DNA from: Chryseobacterium ginsenosidimutans
GTDB taxonomy: Bacteria; Bacteroidota; Bacteroidia; Flavobacteriales; Weeksellaceae
Length of the DNA: 64,000 bases
Reading direction: 5' to 3'
Assembly: GCF_030823405.1 (NCBI RefSeq)
Contig: NZ_JAUSXC010000001.1
Span: 744,001 to 808,000 of the forward strand
Shown here one piece after another: positions 51,396 to 61,857 of the stretch. The notes below the pieces were generated by a model. That model was not told the DNA's origin. It worked only from the letters and a program-made list of their open reading frames with translations, and did not search any database. Position 1 is the stretch's first letter, and every line of letters begins with the position of its first letter. The position numbers were made by a program, and so were the translations under genes.

Positions 51396-52406
51396 CTATT
51401 TTGAATATCCGTCAACCTCAATAATTGCATCAGCAAAAGATACAGGATCTTCCTGTGGAACATTGTGTCCGATTCCTTTTAAAATTTTATGAGAATATTT
51501 TCCTGCAAATCGGTCTGCATAAGCTTTTCCGTCGATAGCAGATCCATCAAAATCACTGCTTATGGTGATAGTAGGAACATTAATTTTAGGTCTTGCTAAA
51601 AGTTTTTTCTCCAATTCCTCATATTTTGTTTCTCCTTTTGCTAAAGACAATCTCCAACGGTAATTATGGATAACAATTGCAACATGATCAGGATTAGTAA
51701 AAGATTGTGCTGTCTGATCATAAGTCGCTTTGTCAAAATTCCATGATGGAGAAGCTGTTTTCCAGATCAGTTTATTGAATTCATAAGTATTTTCCCGGTA
51801 TCCCTTTTCGCCACGATCCGTAGAGAAATAATATTGATACCACCAACCTAATTCTGCTGTAGGCGGCAATGGCTTCTTATTAAATTCAAGGTTAGTAATC
51901 AAATAACCGCTCACGGAAACCAGTCCTTTTACGCGTTCAGGCCAAAGTGCAGCCATCACATCGGCAGTTCTTGCGCCCCAATCGAATCCTCCGATAATGG
52001 CTTTGTCAATTTTTAAAGCATCCATTAATGAAATTATATCCATAGCAACGGCAGTTTGTTGTCCGTTTCTCATCGTTTTATCAGAAAGAAAGCGGGTTGT
52101 TCCAAAACCTCTTAGATATGGAGTAATTACTCTGTACCCTTTTGCGGTTAGTATCGGAACAACATCTTCGTAACTGTGAATATCATAAGGCCAGCCATGA
52201 AGTAAAATTACGGGGGTGCCATTGGGAGATCCTGCTTCTGTATAACCTATGTTCAGGACACCCGCATTGATTTGTCTTAAAGTTCCCAATGAAGTTTTTG
52301 TTTCCTGAGCGTTTAATAATCCAATGTTGAAAATCAAGATTAGGATTGCACCGATTAAATATCTTTTAACAAAAAAAATCTGTTGTTTGTTTGATTTTGT
52401 AAACAT
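51396..52406 (-). CDS. Exported alpha/beta hydrolase, epoxide hydrolase-like
   Basis: A 336-residue protein with an N-terminal signal or anchor helix (about 14-33, ending LLNAQ). The alpha/beta-hydrolase core shows the oxyanion motif HGWP and the nucleophile elbow GGFDWGARTA with Asp, as in epoxide hydrolases and haloalkane dehalogenases, not Ser. The cap region includes WYQYYFSTDRG and WNFDKATYDQTAQSFTNPDHVAIVIHNYRW, the latter a family hallmark. The catalytic His is in KGIGHNVPQEDP. The enzyme should therefore hydrolyse an epoxide or related substrate in the periplasm. Monocistronic; it converges on the small membrane protein gene. Confidence 0.85.
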   Translation of the reverse strand: MFTKSNKQQIFFVKRYLIGAILILIFNIGLLNAQETKTSLGTLRQINAGVLNIGYTEAGSPNGTPVILLHGWPYDIHSYEDVVPILTAKGYRVITPYLRGFGTTRFLSDKTMRNGQQTAVAMDIISLMDALKIDKAIIGGFDWGARTADVMAALWPERVKGLVSVSGYLITNLEFNKKPLPPTAELGWWYQYYFSTDRGEKGYRENTYEFNKLIWKTASPSWNFDKATYDQTAQSFTNPDHVAIVIHNYRWRLSLAKGETKYEELEKKLLARPKINVPTITISSDFDGSAIDGKAYADRFAGKYSHKILKGIGHNVPQEDPVSFADAIIEVDGYSK

Positions 52407-52652
52407 AATAAGTGGGTTTTAAATTGATGGTTCAAAAGTAGAAAGTAGATTCATTCAAATTCATCATAAATTAGTTTAACCGGACAAACTTAATCTTGAA
52501 CAAGACAAAATATACACTCAAGGCTCATATACGGAAATTATTAGCCAATGCATAGTATTTCAATAGGTTAAAGATTTAATTTTTTGATAAAAAATGAGAA
52601 ATTTTGGAAAAATGAAGTATTTTAGTGTTGAATATTGAAAAAAACGAATTTT

Positions 52653-55493
52653 ATGAAAAAATTTTATTCCGGTATGTTGCTATTTATTATTTCCCTTGTG
52701 TTTGGGCAGATAAGCTATACAATTACTCCGAGCCCGTTCAATGAAACGGATGCAGTTACTTTAACAGTACCTGGAAATCAGATTGATGAAGTGGCGTGGG
52801 GAGTTGCAAATAATGCAATTTATATCTGGACCTGGTCTTTGGATACCAATTATCAGAACAGCCAGGATTGTCCTACCAACGGAAGCTGGAACAATTCTAA
52901 TGATTTGAATAAACTGAATTATAATTCTGCAACAGATACTTATTCTTTAACATTTACGCCAACAACATTTTACGCGAGAACCGGAATCGGACGATTTGGT
53001 TTTTTGTTAAAAGATAAAACAGGTTCTCATCAGACTTCACCTGATATTTTTGTAAATGTCGGAGTTTTAAATTTAAATATGACAAATCCTGCGGCGAACA
53101 GCTTAACATCAGTTCCGACGGGAAATTCAATCAACATCACTGCAACCACGAGTGTTAATGCTACTTTCCAGTTAAAGGCAAACGGAGCAGTTGTGAATTC
53201 TACTTCCACAGCTTCAACGTCTTACTCTTATAATTATACAGTGACAGGAGATGCCAATATGGAATTGATTGCAACGGATGCGGGTTCAAATTCCAAAAAT
53301 GCGACATTTGTTTTGCAAGTTCCAAGAAATGTGATTTCTGAAGCAATTCCGAGTTGGATAAGACAGGGAATTAATTATCATCCGACAGATAATACAAAGG
53401 TTGGTCTGGCTTTATATGCTCCGTCTAAAAATTTCGTTCATGTAATCGGAAGTTTCAATAATTGGCTGGTAAATGATGCTTATTTAATGAAAAGAGATAC
53501 CACAAATCCTGATTTGTATTGGATTGAATTAAGTGGTTTAACACCTCAGCAATTATATACTTTTCAATACAGAACCAATGATTTAAGAAAAGTGGCAGAT
53601 CCTTACTCGCCTCAGATTTTATCCTCTTATGATGATCAGTATATTTCGGCTTCTACTTATCCGGGGTTACCTCAGTTTCCTGCAGGCCAGGGTTTTGAAG
53701 TTTCTATGTTTAAAACTGGACAAACTGCTTATAACTGGCAGACGACAAATTTCCAGCGCCCTGCAAAGGAAAATCTTATGGTTTATGAGTTGTTGTTAAG
53801 AGATTTTACACAGGAAAAAAATTGGCAGTCATTAATTAATAAGATCAATTATTTAAAAGGTTTAAATATCAACGCGATTGAGCTTCTCCCGATCATGGAA
53901 TTCGAAGGAAATCTTTCTTGGGGATACAATACATCTTTTCATTATGCTTTAGATAAAGCTTACGGAACCCCTGAAAAGTTCAAAGAATTTGTTGATTTGT
54001 GTCATCAGAATGGTATTGCGGTTATTTTAGACATTGCTTTCAATCATGCGACAGGGCGTTCTCCGTTGGCAAGGCTCTGGAATGTTGATCCTGATGGTGA
54101 CGGTTACGGAGATATTGCAGCAAACAATCCTTATTTCAACCAGGTTCCGAAACATTCTTATAATGTATTTAATGATTTTAACCATACAAGTCCATCAACT
54201 AAATATTACGTTGAAAGATGTCTTCAGCAATGGCTGACTGAATATCATATTGATGGTTTCCGTTGGGATTTAACGAAAGGATTTACCCAAAGCTGTTCTG
54301 AAACGGATGAAGCTTGTACAAATGCTTATCAGCAGGACAGGGTAGATATTTTGAAATATTACGCAGACAGACAGTGGGCACTTGATCCGAATTCTTATAT
54401 GATATTTGAACATTTGGGCACCGATCAGGAAGAGCAGCAATGGGCAAATTACAGAATTGCAGAAGGAAAAGGTGTGATGCTTTGGAATAATCAGAATGGT
54501 CCTTATAATCAAAATACAATGGGTTATAAAGAAAACAGCAGTTTTGACAGGATGAATCATACACTGCACGGTTTTACAAATATGAGTGGAGTTGGGTATG
54601 GAGAAAGTCATGATGAAGAAAGATTAATGTTTAAAAATCTCGCTTATGGTGCTGTGAATGGATCTTATGATGTTAAAAACTTAAATACAGCTTTAGACAG
54701 AATGAAAACTTTCGGGGCAACATTCTTTACTATTCCTGGACCAAAAATGATCTGGCAATTTGGGGAATTGGGTTATGAATTCAGTATCAACAGATGTGCA
54801 GACGGATCGATTAACAGCGGTTGTAGAACCGACGAAAAGCCTATTGCATTTACGCTGGGATATGATACAAATGCAAACAGGAAAGCGGTTTACGATACAT
54901 GGGCAAAAATTATCAATATCAGAAATACATATCCTGTTTTCAGATCAAAAATGTACACCGTAGAATCAAATAATCTCACAAATGATCCTAATGGCTTAAT
55001 TACAAGAATTTACGTTTATGATACTACAATTACAAGCGGAGTGAAAAATATCGTAGTTTTAGCAAATTACACGACAGGATCTCAAAGTGTTGTTCCATAT
55101 TTCCCTTACACTGGGCAATGGCAGAATTTGATGGATAATTCAATTTCAAATATCACTTCTACAACAGCTCCTATAACGCTTCAGCCGGGAGAATTCAGAA
55201 TTTTTGGAAACTATTTTGGGACTTTATCTGCGGTAGATGAAAATGCTGCCAACAAATTGTGGCTGCAGATTGCAGATAATCCTGTAAAAAACGGATCGGC
55301 AAAATTAATCTATCACAAAGCTAAAAACGGTGAAATAGTAATCTATGATCTGAGCGGTAAAAAAATGGATTCATTCAAACTGAAAAATGATGATGGAACT
55401 TACGAATTAAAAGCAAATTATCCTGCAGGAACATATCTTGTTCATCTGAAAACAGATAATGGAATTGCCATTCAGAAAATGATTGTTCAGTAA
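52653..55493 (+). CDS. T9SS-exported GH13 alpha-amylase family enzyme
   Basis: A 946-residue secreted glycoside hydrolase from ATG 52653 (signal to about 19, VFGQ). Domain order: two N-terminal beta domains (about 20-240); a CBM48-like domain with HVIGSFNNWLVNDAYLM and PQQLYTFQYRTND; the GH13 barrel with region I LDIAFNHATG, region II DGFRWDLTKG (nucleophile Asp), region III FEHLGTD (acid/base Glu) and region IV SHDEERLM; then a C-terminal T9SS sorting domain (ADNPVKNGSAKLIYHKAKNG ... YLVHLKTDNGIAIQKMIVQ). The enzyme should act on alpha-glucans outside the cell. No susC/susD pair is adjacent. A TTG at 52635 is a less likely start. Confidence 0.93.
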   Translation: MKKFYSGMLLFIISLVFGQISYTITPSPFNETDAVTLTVPGNQIDEVAWGVANNAIYIWTWSLDTNYQNSQDCPTNGSWNNSNDLNKLNYNSATDTYSLTFTPTTFYARTGIGRFGFLLKDKTGSHQTSPDIFVNVGVLNLNMTNPAANSLTSVPTGNSINITATTSVNATFQLKANGAVVNSTSTASTSYSYNYTVTGDANMELIATDAGSNSKNATFVLQVPRNVISEAIPSWIRQGINYHPTDNTKVGLALYAPSKNFVHVIGSFNNWLVNDAYLMKRDTTNPDLYWIELSGLTPQQLYTFQYRTNDLRKVADPYSPQILSSYDDQYISASTYPGLPQFPAGQGFEVSMFKTGQTAYNWQTTNFQRPAKENLMVYELLLRDFTQEKNWQSLINKINYLKGLNINAIELLPIMEFEGNLSWGYNTSFHYALDKAYGTPEKFKEFVDLCHQNGIAVILDIAFNHATGRSPLARLWNVDPDGDGYGDIAANNPYFNQVPKHSYNVFNDFNHTSPSTKYYVERCLQQWLTEYHIDGFRWDLTKGFTQSCSETDEACTNAYQQDRVDILKYYADRQWALDPNSYMIFEHLGTDQEEQQWANYRIAEGKGVMLWNNQNGPYNQNTMGYKENSSFDRMNHTLHGFTNMSGVGYGESHDEERLMFKNLAYGAVNGSYDVKNLNTALDRMKTFGATFFTIPGPKMIWQFGELGYEFSINRCADGSINSGCRTDEKPIAFTLGYDTNANRKAVYDTWAKIINIRNTYPVFRSKMYTVESNNLTNDPNGLITRIYVYDTTITSGVKNIVVLANYTTGSQSVVPYFPYTGQWQNLMDNSISNITSTTAPITLQPGEFRIFGNYFGTLSAVDENAANKLWLQIADNPVKNGSAKLIYHKAKNGEIVIYDLSGKKMDSFKLKNDDGTYELKANYPAGTYLVHLKTDNGIAIQKMIVQ

Positions 55494-55509
55494 AAACAAA
55501 ACAATATAC

Positions 55510-55537
55510 AAGCTCATGAAAAATGGGCTTTTTTTAT
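55510..55537 (+). terminator. Terminator after the GH13 gene
   Basis: AAGCTCAT / ATGGGCTT stem with a G-U pair and 5-base loop, then T6. Confidence 0.85.
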
Positions 55538-55552
55538 TAATCATCAAATCCG

Positions 55553-55560
55553 TATCTTTG
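55553..55560 (+). promoter_or_regulatory. -7 box for prfA
   Basis: TATCTTTG, 17 bases before the prfA ATG at 55578. Confidence 0.5.
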
Positions 55561-55577
55561 CAACCTAAATTTTTAAT

Positions 55578-56663
55578 ATGTCTAAGTCATTAATTCCAAA
55601 ATTAGAAGCTATCAAACAGAGATATAATGAGGTTGCAGACCTTATTATACAGCCAGACGTAATTTCGGACCAGAAAAAATATTCTTCATTAAATAAAGAA
55701 TACAGCGATTTAGGAAAAATAGTACACGTATATAATCAATATAAAGGGGCTTTAGACAATATCGCAGAATCTGAGGAAATCATTGCTGATGGTTCAGACA
55801 GAGATCTTGTAGATATGGCTAAAGAAGAAAAAGTAGAAGCTCAGGCAAAACTTCCAGGTTTGGAAGAAGAGCTGAAAGTGCTTTTGATTCCTAAAGATCC
55901 TACCGATGACAAAAACGTAATTGTAGAACTGCGTGCCGGAACCGGTGGAGATGAAGCTGCAATTTTCGTGGAAGATGTGTATAGAGCGTATGCCATGTTT
56001 TTTAAAACTAAAGGCTGGAAACACGAAATCACAGATTCCAGTGAAGCTGCAAAAGGTTATAAAGAACTTATCTTAAAAATAGAAGGAGACGGCGTGTACG
56101 GAATCATGAAATTTGAATCCGGTGTTCACCGTGTTCAGCGTGTTCCGGAAACTGAATCTCAGGGAAGGGTGCATACCTCTGCAATTACCGTTGCAGTTTT
56201 GCCTGAAGCCGAAGAAATTGATTTTGAATTGAATCCCGCAGATATCGAAATGCAGACCTCACGTTCCGGTGGAGCGGGTGGACAAAACGTAAACAAGGTT
56301 GAAACCAAAGTACAGTTGACACACAAACCTTCAGGAATGGTGGTAATCTGTCAGCAGGCTCGTTCTCAGTTGGCAAACAGGGAATTGGCGATGGAAATGC
56401 TTCGTACCAAATTATACGATATTGAAGTTCAGAAATCTGTCGGAGATATTGCAGCACAGCGTAAATCTATGGTTTCTACAGGTGACCGTTCCGCAAAGAT
56501 TAAAACCTACAACTATCCTCAGGGAAGAGTTACCGATCACAGAATCAACAAATCGATGTACAACCTCGATGCGTACATGAATGGTGATATTGGAGAAATG
56601 ATCGATGCTGTTATCATGGCTGAGAATGCCGAGAAAATGAAAGGAGAGGAAGATAATTATTAA
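55578..56663 (+). CDS. prfA: Peptide chain release factor 1
   Basis: A 361-residue class I release factor reading UAA and UAG. The N-terminal PCRF domain is followed by the codon-recognition motif PxT, here PET in [12 protein letters not shown] (about 189-191), which marks RF1; RF2 would have SPF. The GGQ catalytic motif is in [11 protein letters not shown] (about 236-238). Length and order are standard, and it needs no frameshift. It is monocistronic between two terminators. Confidence 0.97.
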   Translation: MSKSLIPKLEAIKQRYNEVADLIIQPDVISDQKKYSSLNKEYSDLGKIVHVYNQYKGALDNIAESEEIIADGSDRDLVDMAKEEKVEAQAKLPGLEEELKVLLIPKDPTDDKNVIVELRAGTGGDEAAIFVEDVYRAYAMFFKTKGWKHEITDSSEAAKGYKELILKIEGDGVYGIMKFESGVHRVQRVPETESQGRVHTSAITVAVLPEAEEIDFELNPADIEMQTSRSGGAGGQNVNKVETKVQLTHKPSGMVVICQQARSQLANRELAMEMLRTKLYDIEVQKSVGDIAAQRKSMVSTGDRSAKIKTYNYPQGRVTDHRINKSMYNLDAYMNGDIGEMIDAVIMAENAEKMKGEEDNY

Positions 56664-56686
56664 TCTTTTTCTTATTTAAATATCTA

Positions 56687-56715
56687 AAGCTTTCGAGAAA
56701 TCGGGAGCTTTTTTG
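56687..56715 (+). terminator. Terminator after prfA
   Basis: AAAGCTTTCGA / TCGGGAGCTTT imperfect stem (two mismatches) with T6. Confidence 0.8.
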
Positions 56716-56760
56716 GTTAAAATACTTTATGTACTTTTGAGCAGATTGAAACCCATTAAA

Positions 56761-57324
56761 ATGAATAAAATAGACGAGCAGATTGAAATTCCATTAAGTA
56801 AAGTTAAAATAACAATGTTGTTTTGTGGGGCATTAGCGTTCATTCTAATAGGACTTTGGTTTATGATAAGTCCTCCAGAAGTTAATCATTCAAATAGACG
56901 GGCAGTTTTTTTTAATCCGGTATTTCTCTTTTTTATAGGATTAATTTCAGTTTTGTTTTTTGGATGTTGTACAGTATTTATTTTCAGGAAATTATTTGAC
57001 ACAAAGCCAGGATTAATAATTAATCAAAACGGAATAATTGATAATTCTAGTGGTTTGTCTGCAGAATTGGTTTTGTGGTCAGACATTAAAGAAATAAAAA
57101 TTATTACCATACATAATCAGAAACTTATTATGGTTATTTTGAATAATCCACATGATTATCTGAATAAAGTGACGAATAAATTGAAGAAAAAAGGTATGGA
57201 AATAAATTACAAATGGTATGATGCACCAATAAGTATTTCTGCAAATTCTCTACAGACCAATTATAAAGACTTGCATAGAATTCTTTTAGAGAAGATGCAA
57301 CAATATAGAAATGGGAATGTATAA
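56761..57324 (+). CDS. STM3941 family two-helix membrane protein
   Basis: A 187-residue protein from ATG 56761 (MNKIDEQIEIPLSK). Two transmembrane helices (about 17-36 and 53-75) precede a C-terminal soluble domain. The domain starts TKPGLIINQNGIIDNSSGLSAELVLWSDIKEIKI, the pattern of the uncharacterised STM3941 family (a PH-like fold is likely). The family is widespread in Bacteroidota and enterobacteria and has no known role. It stands alone between two terminators. The upstream frame to 56713 would overlap the prfA terminator and is rejected. Confidence 0.8.
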   Translation: MNKIDEQIEIPLSKVKITMLFCGALAFILIGLWFMISPPEVNHSNRRAVFFNPVFLFFIGLISVLFFGCCTVFIFRKLFDTKPGLIINQNGIIDNSSGLSAELVLWSDIKEIKIITIHNQKLIMVILNNPHDYLNKVTNKLKKKGMEINYKWYDAPISISANSLQTNYKDLHRILLEKMQQYRNGNV

Positions 57325-57340
57325 TTTGGGTTTAACATAT

Positions 57341-57367
57341 AGCTTGTGAGTAAAACAAGCTTTTTTT
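57341..57367 (+). terminator. Terminator after the STM3941-like gene
   Basis: AGCTTGT / ACAAGCT stem, 7-base loop, T7. Confidence 0.9.
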
Positions 57368-57383
57368 ATTCCCACAACTTTCT

Positions 57384-57391
57384 TAAATTTG
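57384..57391 (+). promoter_or_regulatory. -7 box for the prolyl oligopeptidase gene
   Basis: TAAATTTG, 15 bases before the ATG at 57407; it overlaps the TTG of the longer open frame, supporting the downstream ATG. Confidence 0.5.
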
Positions 57392-57406
57392 ATAAAATCC
57401 TTCACA

Positions 57407-59518
57407 ATGAAATTCAGACCAATCCTATTAACCGCCGGAGTCTTGTTTTCGGCAACATTTTATTCTCAAATGATGAACTATCCTAAAGCAGTAAAAGGAA
57501 ATCAGACAGATATATATTTCGGAACCGCAGTTTCAGATCCGTACAGAGATTTAGAAAACGATTCGGCACCGACAAAAAAATGGGTAGATGAAGAGGTGGC
57601 ACACAGTCAGAATTATCTTTCAAAAATCCCTTTCAGAGATCAGATCAAGCAACAATTGACGGACATCTGGAATTATGAAAAAATCTCCGCACCTTTCAAA
57701 GAAGGAGACTATACCTATTATTACAAAAATGACGGATTGCAGGCGCAGTCGGTATTATACAGAACCAATAACAAAACAAAGACAACGGAAGTTTTCTTAG
57801 ATCCCAATAAATTTTCCGATAAAGGAACGACTTCACTTTCACAACTTTCATTCAACAAAAAAGGTAATTTAGCAGCGTACTCTATCTCAGAAGGCGGAAG
57901 CGACTGGAATAAAATTATCATTATCGATGCTATTTCTAAAAAGCAGATGGATGAAACGTTAGTTGATGTAAAGTTCAGCGGAATTTCCTGGCAGGGCGAT
58001 GAAGGTTTCTATTATTCAAGCTACGACAAACCGAAAGAAGGAACGGTACTTTCCGGAATGACGGATAAGCATAAAGTGTATTTCCACAAATTAGGAACGA
58101 AGCAGTCAGAAGATCAATTAATTTTCGGCGGCGATAAAACTCCGAGAAGATATTTGGGAGCAGGCGTTTCCGAAGATCAGAGATATTTAATTATTTCGGC
58201 AGCAAATGCAACCAACGGAAACGAATTGTATATTAAAGATTTAAAAAACGGCGGTGATTTTGTTCAGATTAATAAAGGTTTCGATATCAATGTCAATATC
58301 GTTGATACGGAAGGCGATACTCTTTTCATTTTTACAGATAAAGATGCTCCGAATATGCGTTTGGTGAAAACAACCATCAAAAATCCATCTCCCGAAACAT
58401 GGAAAGATGTAATCCCTCAAACCGAAAATGTGCTGGGAATCTCCGGCGGCGGCGGTTATTTCTTCGCCACTTATATGGTAGATGCGATTGATCAGGTAAA
58501 ACAATATGATAAAACAGGAAAATTAATAAGAGAAATTGCTCTTCCCGGAAAAGGAAATGTTTCAGGGTTTGGAGGTAAAGAAAAAGAGAAAGAAATGTAT
58601 TATTCTTTCAGCAATTATATCACGCCGGGAACAACCTATAAGTTCAATGCAGATTCTGGTAAATCAGAAGTTTATCAAAAACCAAAAGTGAAGTTTAATC
58701 CTGAAAATTATGTTTCCGAACAGGTTTTCTACACTTCAAAAGACGGGACAAAAATCCCGATGATGATCAATTATAAAAAGGGAACTAAGCTTGACGGCAA
58801 AAATCCCACGATTCTATATTCTTACGGAGGTTTCAACATCAGTTTACAGCCTTCTTTCTCTGTTGTGAATGCAATCTGGATGGAAAATGGCGGAATTTAC
58901 GCGGTTCCCAACATCCGTGGTGGTGGGGAATATGGTAAAAAATGGCACGATGCAGGAACAAAAATGGATAAGAAAAATGTGTTTGATGATTTCATTGCTG
59001 CCGGAGAATATTTACAGGCAAAAGGCTATACTTCAAAAGCTTTTATGGCACTTTCCGGAAGATCAAATGGTGGATTATTAGTCGGAGCGACCATGACCAT
59101 GCGTCCAGATTTGGCTAAAGTTGCCTTTCCTGGAGTTGGTGTTTTAGATATGTTGAGATATAATAAATTCACGGCTGGTGCAGGTTGGTCATATGATTAT
59201 GGAACTGCGGAAGACAACAAAGAAATGTTTGATTATCTGAAATCATATTCTCCGGTTCACAATGTAAAAGCAGGTACCTGTTATCCGTCAACGATGATTA
59301 TTACAAGTGATCATGACGACAGAGTGGTTCCGGCGCATTCTTTCAAATTCGGTGCAGAATTGCAGGAAAAACAGGCTTGTAACAACCCTATTTTATTAAG
59401 AATTGAAAAAAATGCAGGTCACGGAGCAGGAAGAGCGACAGATCAGATCATCAGTGAAAATGCAGATCTTATTTCTTTTGCATTGTTTGAAATGGGAATT
59501 ACGAAATTAGGTAAATAA
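57407..59518 (+). CDS. Prolyl oligopeptidase (S9 family), exported
   Basis: A 703-residue serine peptidase from ATG 57407 (signal 1-19, ATFYSQ). It cuts after proline in short peptides. An N-terminal seven-bladed propeller (about 75-420) precedes the alpha/beta hydrolase domain. Within that domain the nucleophile Ser is in SGRSNGGLLVG (about residue 553), the Asp in SDHDDRVVPAHSFKF and the His in NAGHGAGR. The opening PKAVKGNQTDIYFGTAVSDPYRDLEN is the family start. The signal peptide points to the periplasm. Monocistronic, with its own terminator. Confidence 0.95.
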   Translation: MKFRPILLTAGVLFSATFYSQMMNYPKAVKGNQTDIYFGTAVSDPYRDLENDSAPTKKWVDEEVAHSQNYLSKIPFRDQIKQQLTDIWNYEKISAPFKEGDYTYYYKNDGLQAQSVLYRTNNKTKTTEVFLDPNKFSDKGTTSLSQLSFNKKGNLAAYSISEGGSDWNKIIIIDAISKKQMDETLVDVKFSGISWQGDEGFYYSSYDKPKEGTVLSGMTDKHKVYFHKLGTKQSEDQLIFGGDKTPRRYLGAGVSEDQRYLIISAANATNGNELYIKDLKNGGDFVQINKGFDINVNIVDTEGDTLFIFTDKDAPNMRLVKTTIKNPSPETWKDVIPQTENVLGISGGGGYFFATYMVDAIDQVKQYDKTGKLIREIALPGKGNVSGFGGKEKEKEMYYSFSNYITPGTTYKFNADSGKSEVYQKPKVKFNPENYVSEQVFYTSKDGTKIPMMINYKKGTKLDGKNPTILYSYGGFNISLQPSFSVVNAIWMENGGIYAVPNIRGGGEYGKKWHDAGTKMDKKNVFDDFIAAGEYLQAKGYTSKAFMALSGRSNGGLLVGATMTMRPDLAKVAFPGVGVLDMLRYNKFTAGAGWSYDYGTAEDNKEMFDYLKSYSPVHNVKAGTCYPSTMIITSDHDDRVVPAHSFKFGAELQEKQACNNPILLRIEKNAGHGAGRATDQIISENADLISFALFEMGITKLGK

Positions 59519-59571
59519 TTGAAATAAATTAGCATTAAGTTTAGTAATGAGCCTTATGATATAAATGAGTT

Positions 59572-59606
59572 AAAAGCGATTTTGCAGTGTAGCAGGATCG
59601 CTTTTT
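59572..59606 (+). terminator. Terminator after the prolyl oligopeptidase gene
   Basis: AAAAGCGAT / ATCGCTTTTT stem with a 16-base loop that can fold further (TTGC/GCAG). Confidence 0.8.
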
Positions 59607-59677
59607 ACTTTAAAAAATTAACACAAATGTATTCTCTCAAAAATGTGTAATTTTAGCCATATAATAAATCTGAAAGT

Positions 59678-61795
59678 ATGAGACGGGAAGTTCAGAATAA
59701 AACTCCTCAATTTAATATAACTGAAAAAATCACGGAAGTTTATCCATTCGAGAAAGACGGATTACAATTAAAATCTTCTTATAAAAAAGAAGATGTAAAA
59801 AATCAGGAACTAACAGAAACTTCTCCGGGAATTGCACCTTATTTAAGAGGTCCATATTCCACAATGTATGTTCAGAAGCCCTGGACGGTTCGTCAGTATG
59901 CTGGATTTTCTACTGCTGAAGAATCTAATGCTTTTTACAGAAGAAACCTGGCTGCCGGACAGAAAGGACTTTCCGTAGCTTTTGATTTGGCGACACACCG
60001 AGGTTACGATTCAGATCATGCAAGAGTTGTTGGTGATGTTGGAAAAGCGGGTGTTGCGATCGATTCTGTGGAAGATATGAAGGTTTTGTTTAATGAAATT
60101 CCATTAGGCCAAATTTCAGTTTCCATGACGATGAACGGTGCTGTGTTGCCTATTTTGTCTTTCTATATTGTAGCAGCAGAAGAGCAGGGCGTTGCTCAAG
60201 AATTATTGTCAGGAACAATTCAGAATGATATTTTGAAGGAATTCATGGTGAGAAATACCTACATTTATCCACCTGCGCCTTCAATGAAAATTATTGCTGA
60301 TATTTTTGAATATACGTCTAAGAATATTCCGAAATTCAACTCAATATCCATTTCAGGGTACCATATGCAGGAAGCGGGAGCAACTCCGGTTCTGGAAATG
60401 GCTTATACATTAGCCGATGGATTAGAATATGTAAGAACAGGAATAAAAGCGGGAATGAATGTTGATGATTTCGCTCCAAGATTGTCATTTTTCTGGGCAA
60501 TCGGGATGAATCATTTCATGGAAATTGCAAAAATGAGGGCAGCGAGATATATATGGGCTGAATTGTTGAAGCAGTTTAATCCTCAAAATCCAAAATCGTT
60601 AGCATTAAGAACCCATTCTCAGACTTCCGGTTGGTCTTTAACGGAACAGGAACCTTTTAATAATATCACAAGAACAGCGATTGAAGCGCTTTCATCAGCA
60701 TTGGGAGGAACTCAGTCTTTACATACAAATGCGTTAGATGAAGCGATTGCTTTACCAACAGATTATTCAGCAAAAATTGCCAGAAATACCCAAATTATCC
60801 TTCAGCAGGAAAGCGGAATCTGTGATGTTGTAGATCCGATGGGTGGAAGCAATCTGGTGGAAAGTATGACCCAGCAGATGATTGAGGAGGCCATGAAGTT
60901 TATCGATGAGGTAGAGCAGGAGGGCGGAATGACAAAAGCCATCGAAGCAGGAATCCCCAAAATGAGAATTGAAGAAGCTGCAGCCAGAAAGCAGGCTAAA
61001 ATTGACAGTGGTGAAGAGTTTATTATTGGGGTAAATTCATTCAGATCATCTTTAAAACAAGGGCAAATTGAGATCTTAGATATTGATAATACAGAAGTTA
61101 GGAGAAAGCAGATCGAAAGATTAGATTCAATAAAATCAAATAGAAATTCCCAAGCCGTAGAGCAGATTTTGAACGAAATCAGAGAGTCTGCAAAAACCGG
61201 AAAAGGGAACCTTCTCGCATTGTGTATCGAAGCGGCTCGCAGAAGAGTAACATTAGGTGAAATGAGCGATGCCATGGAAGAAACATTTGGTAGATACAAA
61301 GCAAATATCAGAACAATTTCAGGAGTTTACGCCATGAATGCCGGTAAAAACGAATATTTTAGTCAGGCTCTTCAGCTTACGCAAAAATTTGAAGAAGAAG
61401 AAGGCCGTCGTCCGAGATTAATGGTTGCCAAAATGGGACAGGACGGTCATGACAGAGGCGCAAAAGTGGTGGCAACGGCATTTGCAGACATGGGATTTGA
61501 TGTAGACGTTGCTCCATTGTTCCAGACTCCGGAAGAGGTGGCAAAACAGGCGGTGGAAAATGACATTCATATTTTAGGAGTTTCTTCACTGGCAGCGGGT
61601 CACAAAACTTTGGTTCCTCAGGTTGTTGAAGAACTGAAAAAATTAGGGGCAGACGACATTACAATCGTGGTCGGAGGAGTAATTCCACAGCAGGATTATG
61701 AGTTTTTGTATGCCAACGGAGCCGATTTCATTTTCGGTCCCGGAACCAATCTTCCCAAGTGTGCAGTAGATATTCTGGAGAAATTTTTAAATTAA
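59678..61795 (+). CDS. Methylmalonyl-CoA mutase, large subunit
   Basis: A 705-residue adenosylcobalamin enzyme that interconverts methylmalonyl-CoA and succinyl-CoA. The catalytic TIM barrel (about 1-530) carries [32 protein letters not shown] and [14 protein letters not shown]. The C-terminal B12 domain (about 570-700) has the cobalt-binding DxHxxG as [11 protein letters not shown] (His about 590), with SxL as GVSSLAAGH and GG in IVVGGVIP. It is full length. The usual partner small subunit (mutA) is not adjacent here, nor is an ArgK/MeaB chaperone gene. No cobalamin riboswitch was seen upstream. Confidence 0.95.
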   Translation: MRREVQNKTPQFNITEKITEVYPFEKDGLQLKSSYKKEDVKNQELTETSPGIAPYLRGPYSTMYVQKPWTVRQYAGFSTAEESNAFYRRNLAAGQKGLSVAFDLATHRGYDSDHARVVGDVGKAGVAIDSVEDMKVLFNEIPLGQISVSMTMNGAVLPILSFYIVAAEEQGVAQELLSGTIQNDILKEFMVRNTYIYPPAPSMKIIADIFEYTSKNIPKFNSISISGYHMQEAGATPVLEMAYTLADGLEYVRTGIKAGMNVDDFAPRLSFFWAIGMNHFMEIAKMRAARYIWAELLKQFNPQNPKSLALRTHSQTSGWSLTEQEPFNNITRTAIEALSSALGGTQSLHTNALDEAIALPTDYSAKIARNTQIILQQESGICDVVDPMGGSNLVESMTQQMIEEAMKFIDEVEQEGGMTKAIEAGIPKMRIEEAAARKQAKIDSGEEFIIGVNSFRSSLKQGQIEILDIDNTEVRRKQIERLDSIKSNRNSQAVEQILNEIRESAKTGKGNLLALCIEAARRRVTLGEMSDAMEETFGRYKANIRTISGVYAMNAGKNEYFSQALQLTQKFEEEEGRRPRLMVAKMGQDGHDRGAKVVATAFADMGFDVDVAPLFQTPEEVAKQAVENDIHILGVSSLAAGHKTLVPQVVEELKKLGADDITIVVGGVIPQQDYEFLYANGADFIFGPGTNLPKCAVDILEKFLN

Positions 61796-61857
61796 ATTAA
61801 CTTTTCAAAAGTATAAATTGCATAGGTTTTGTATAAGTAATGAAAATTCTTATTATG

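Noticed and set aside
59519..59677. Cobalamin riboswitch before methylmalonyl-CoA mutase
   Set aside because: The 159-bp spacer holds the upstream terminator and no B12-box-like sequence.
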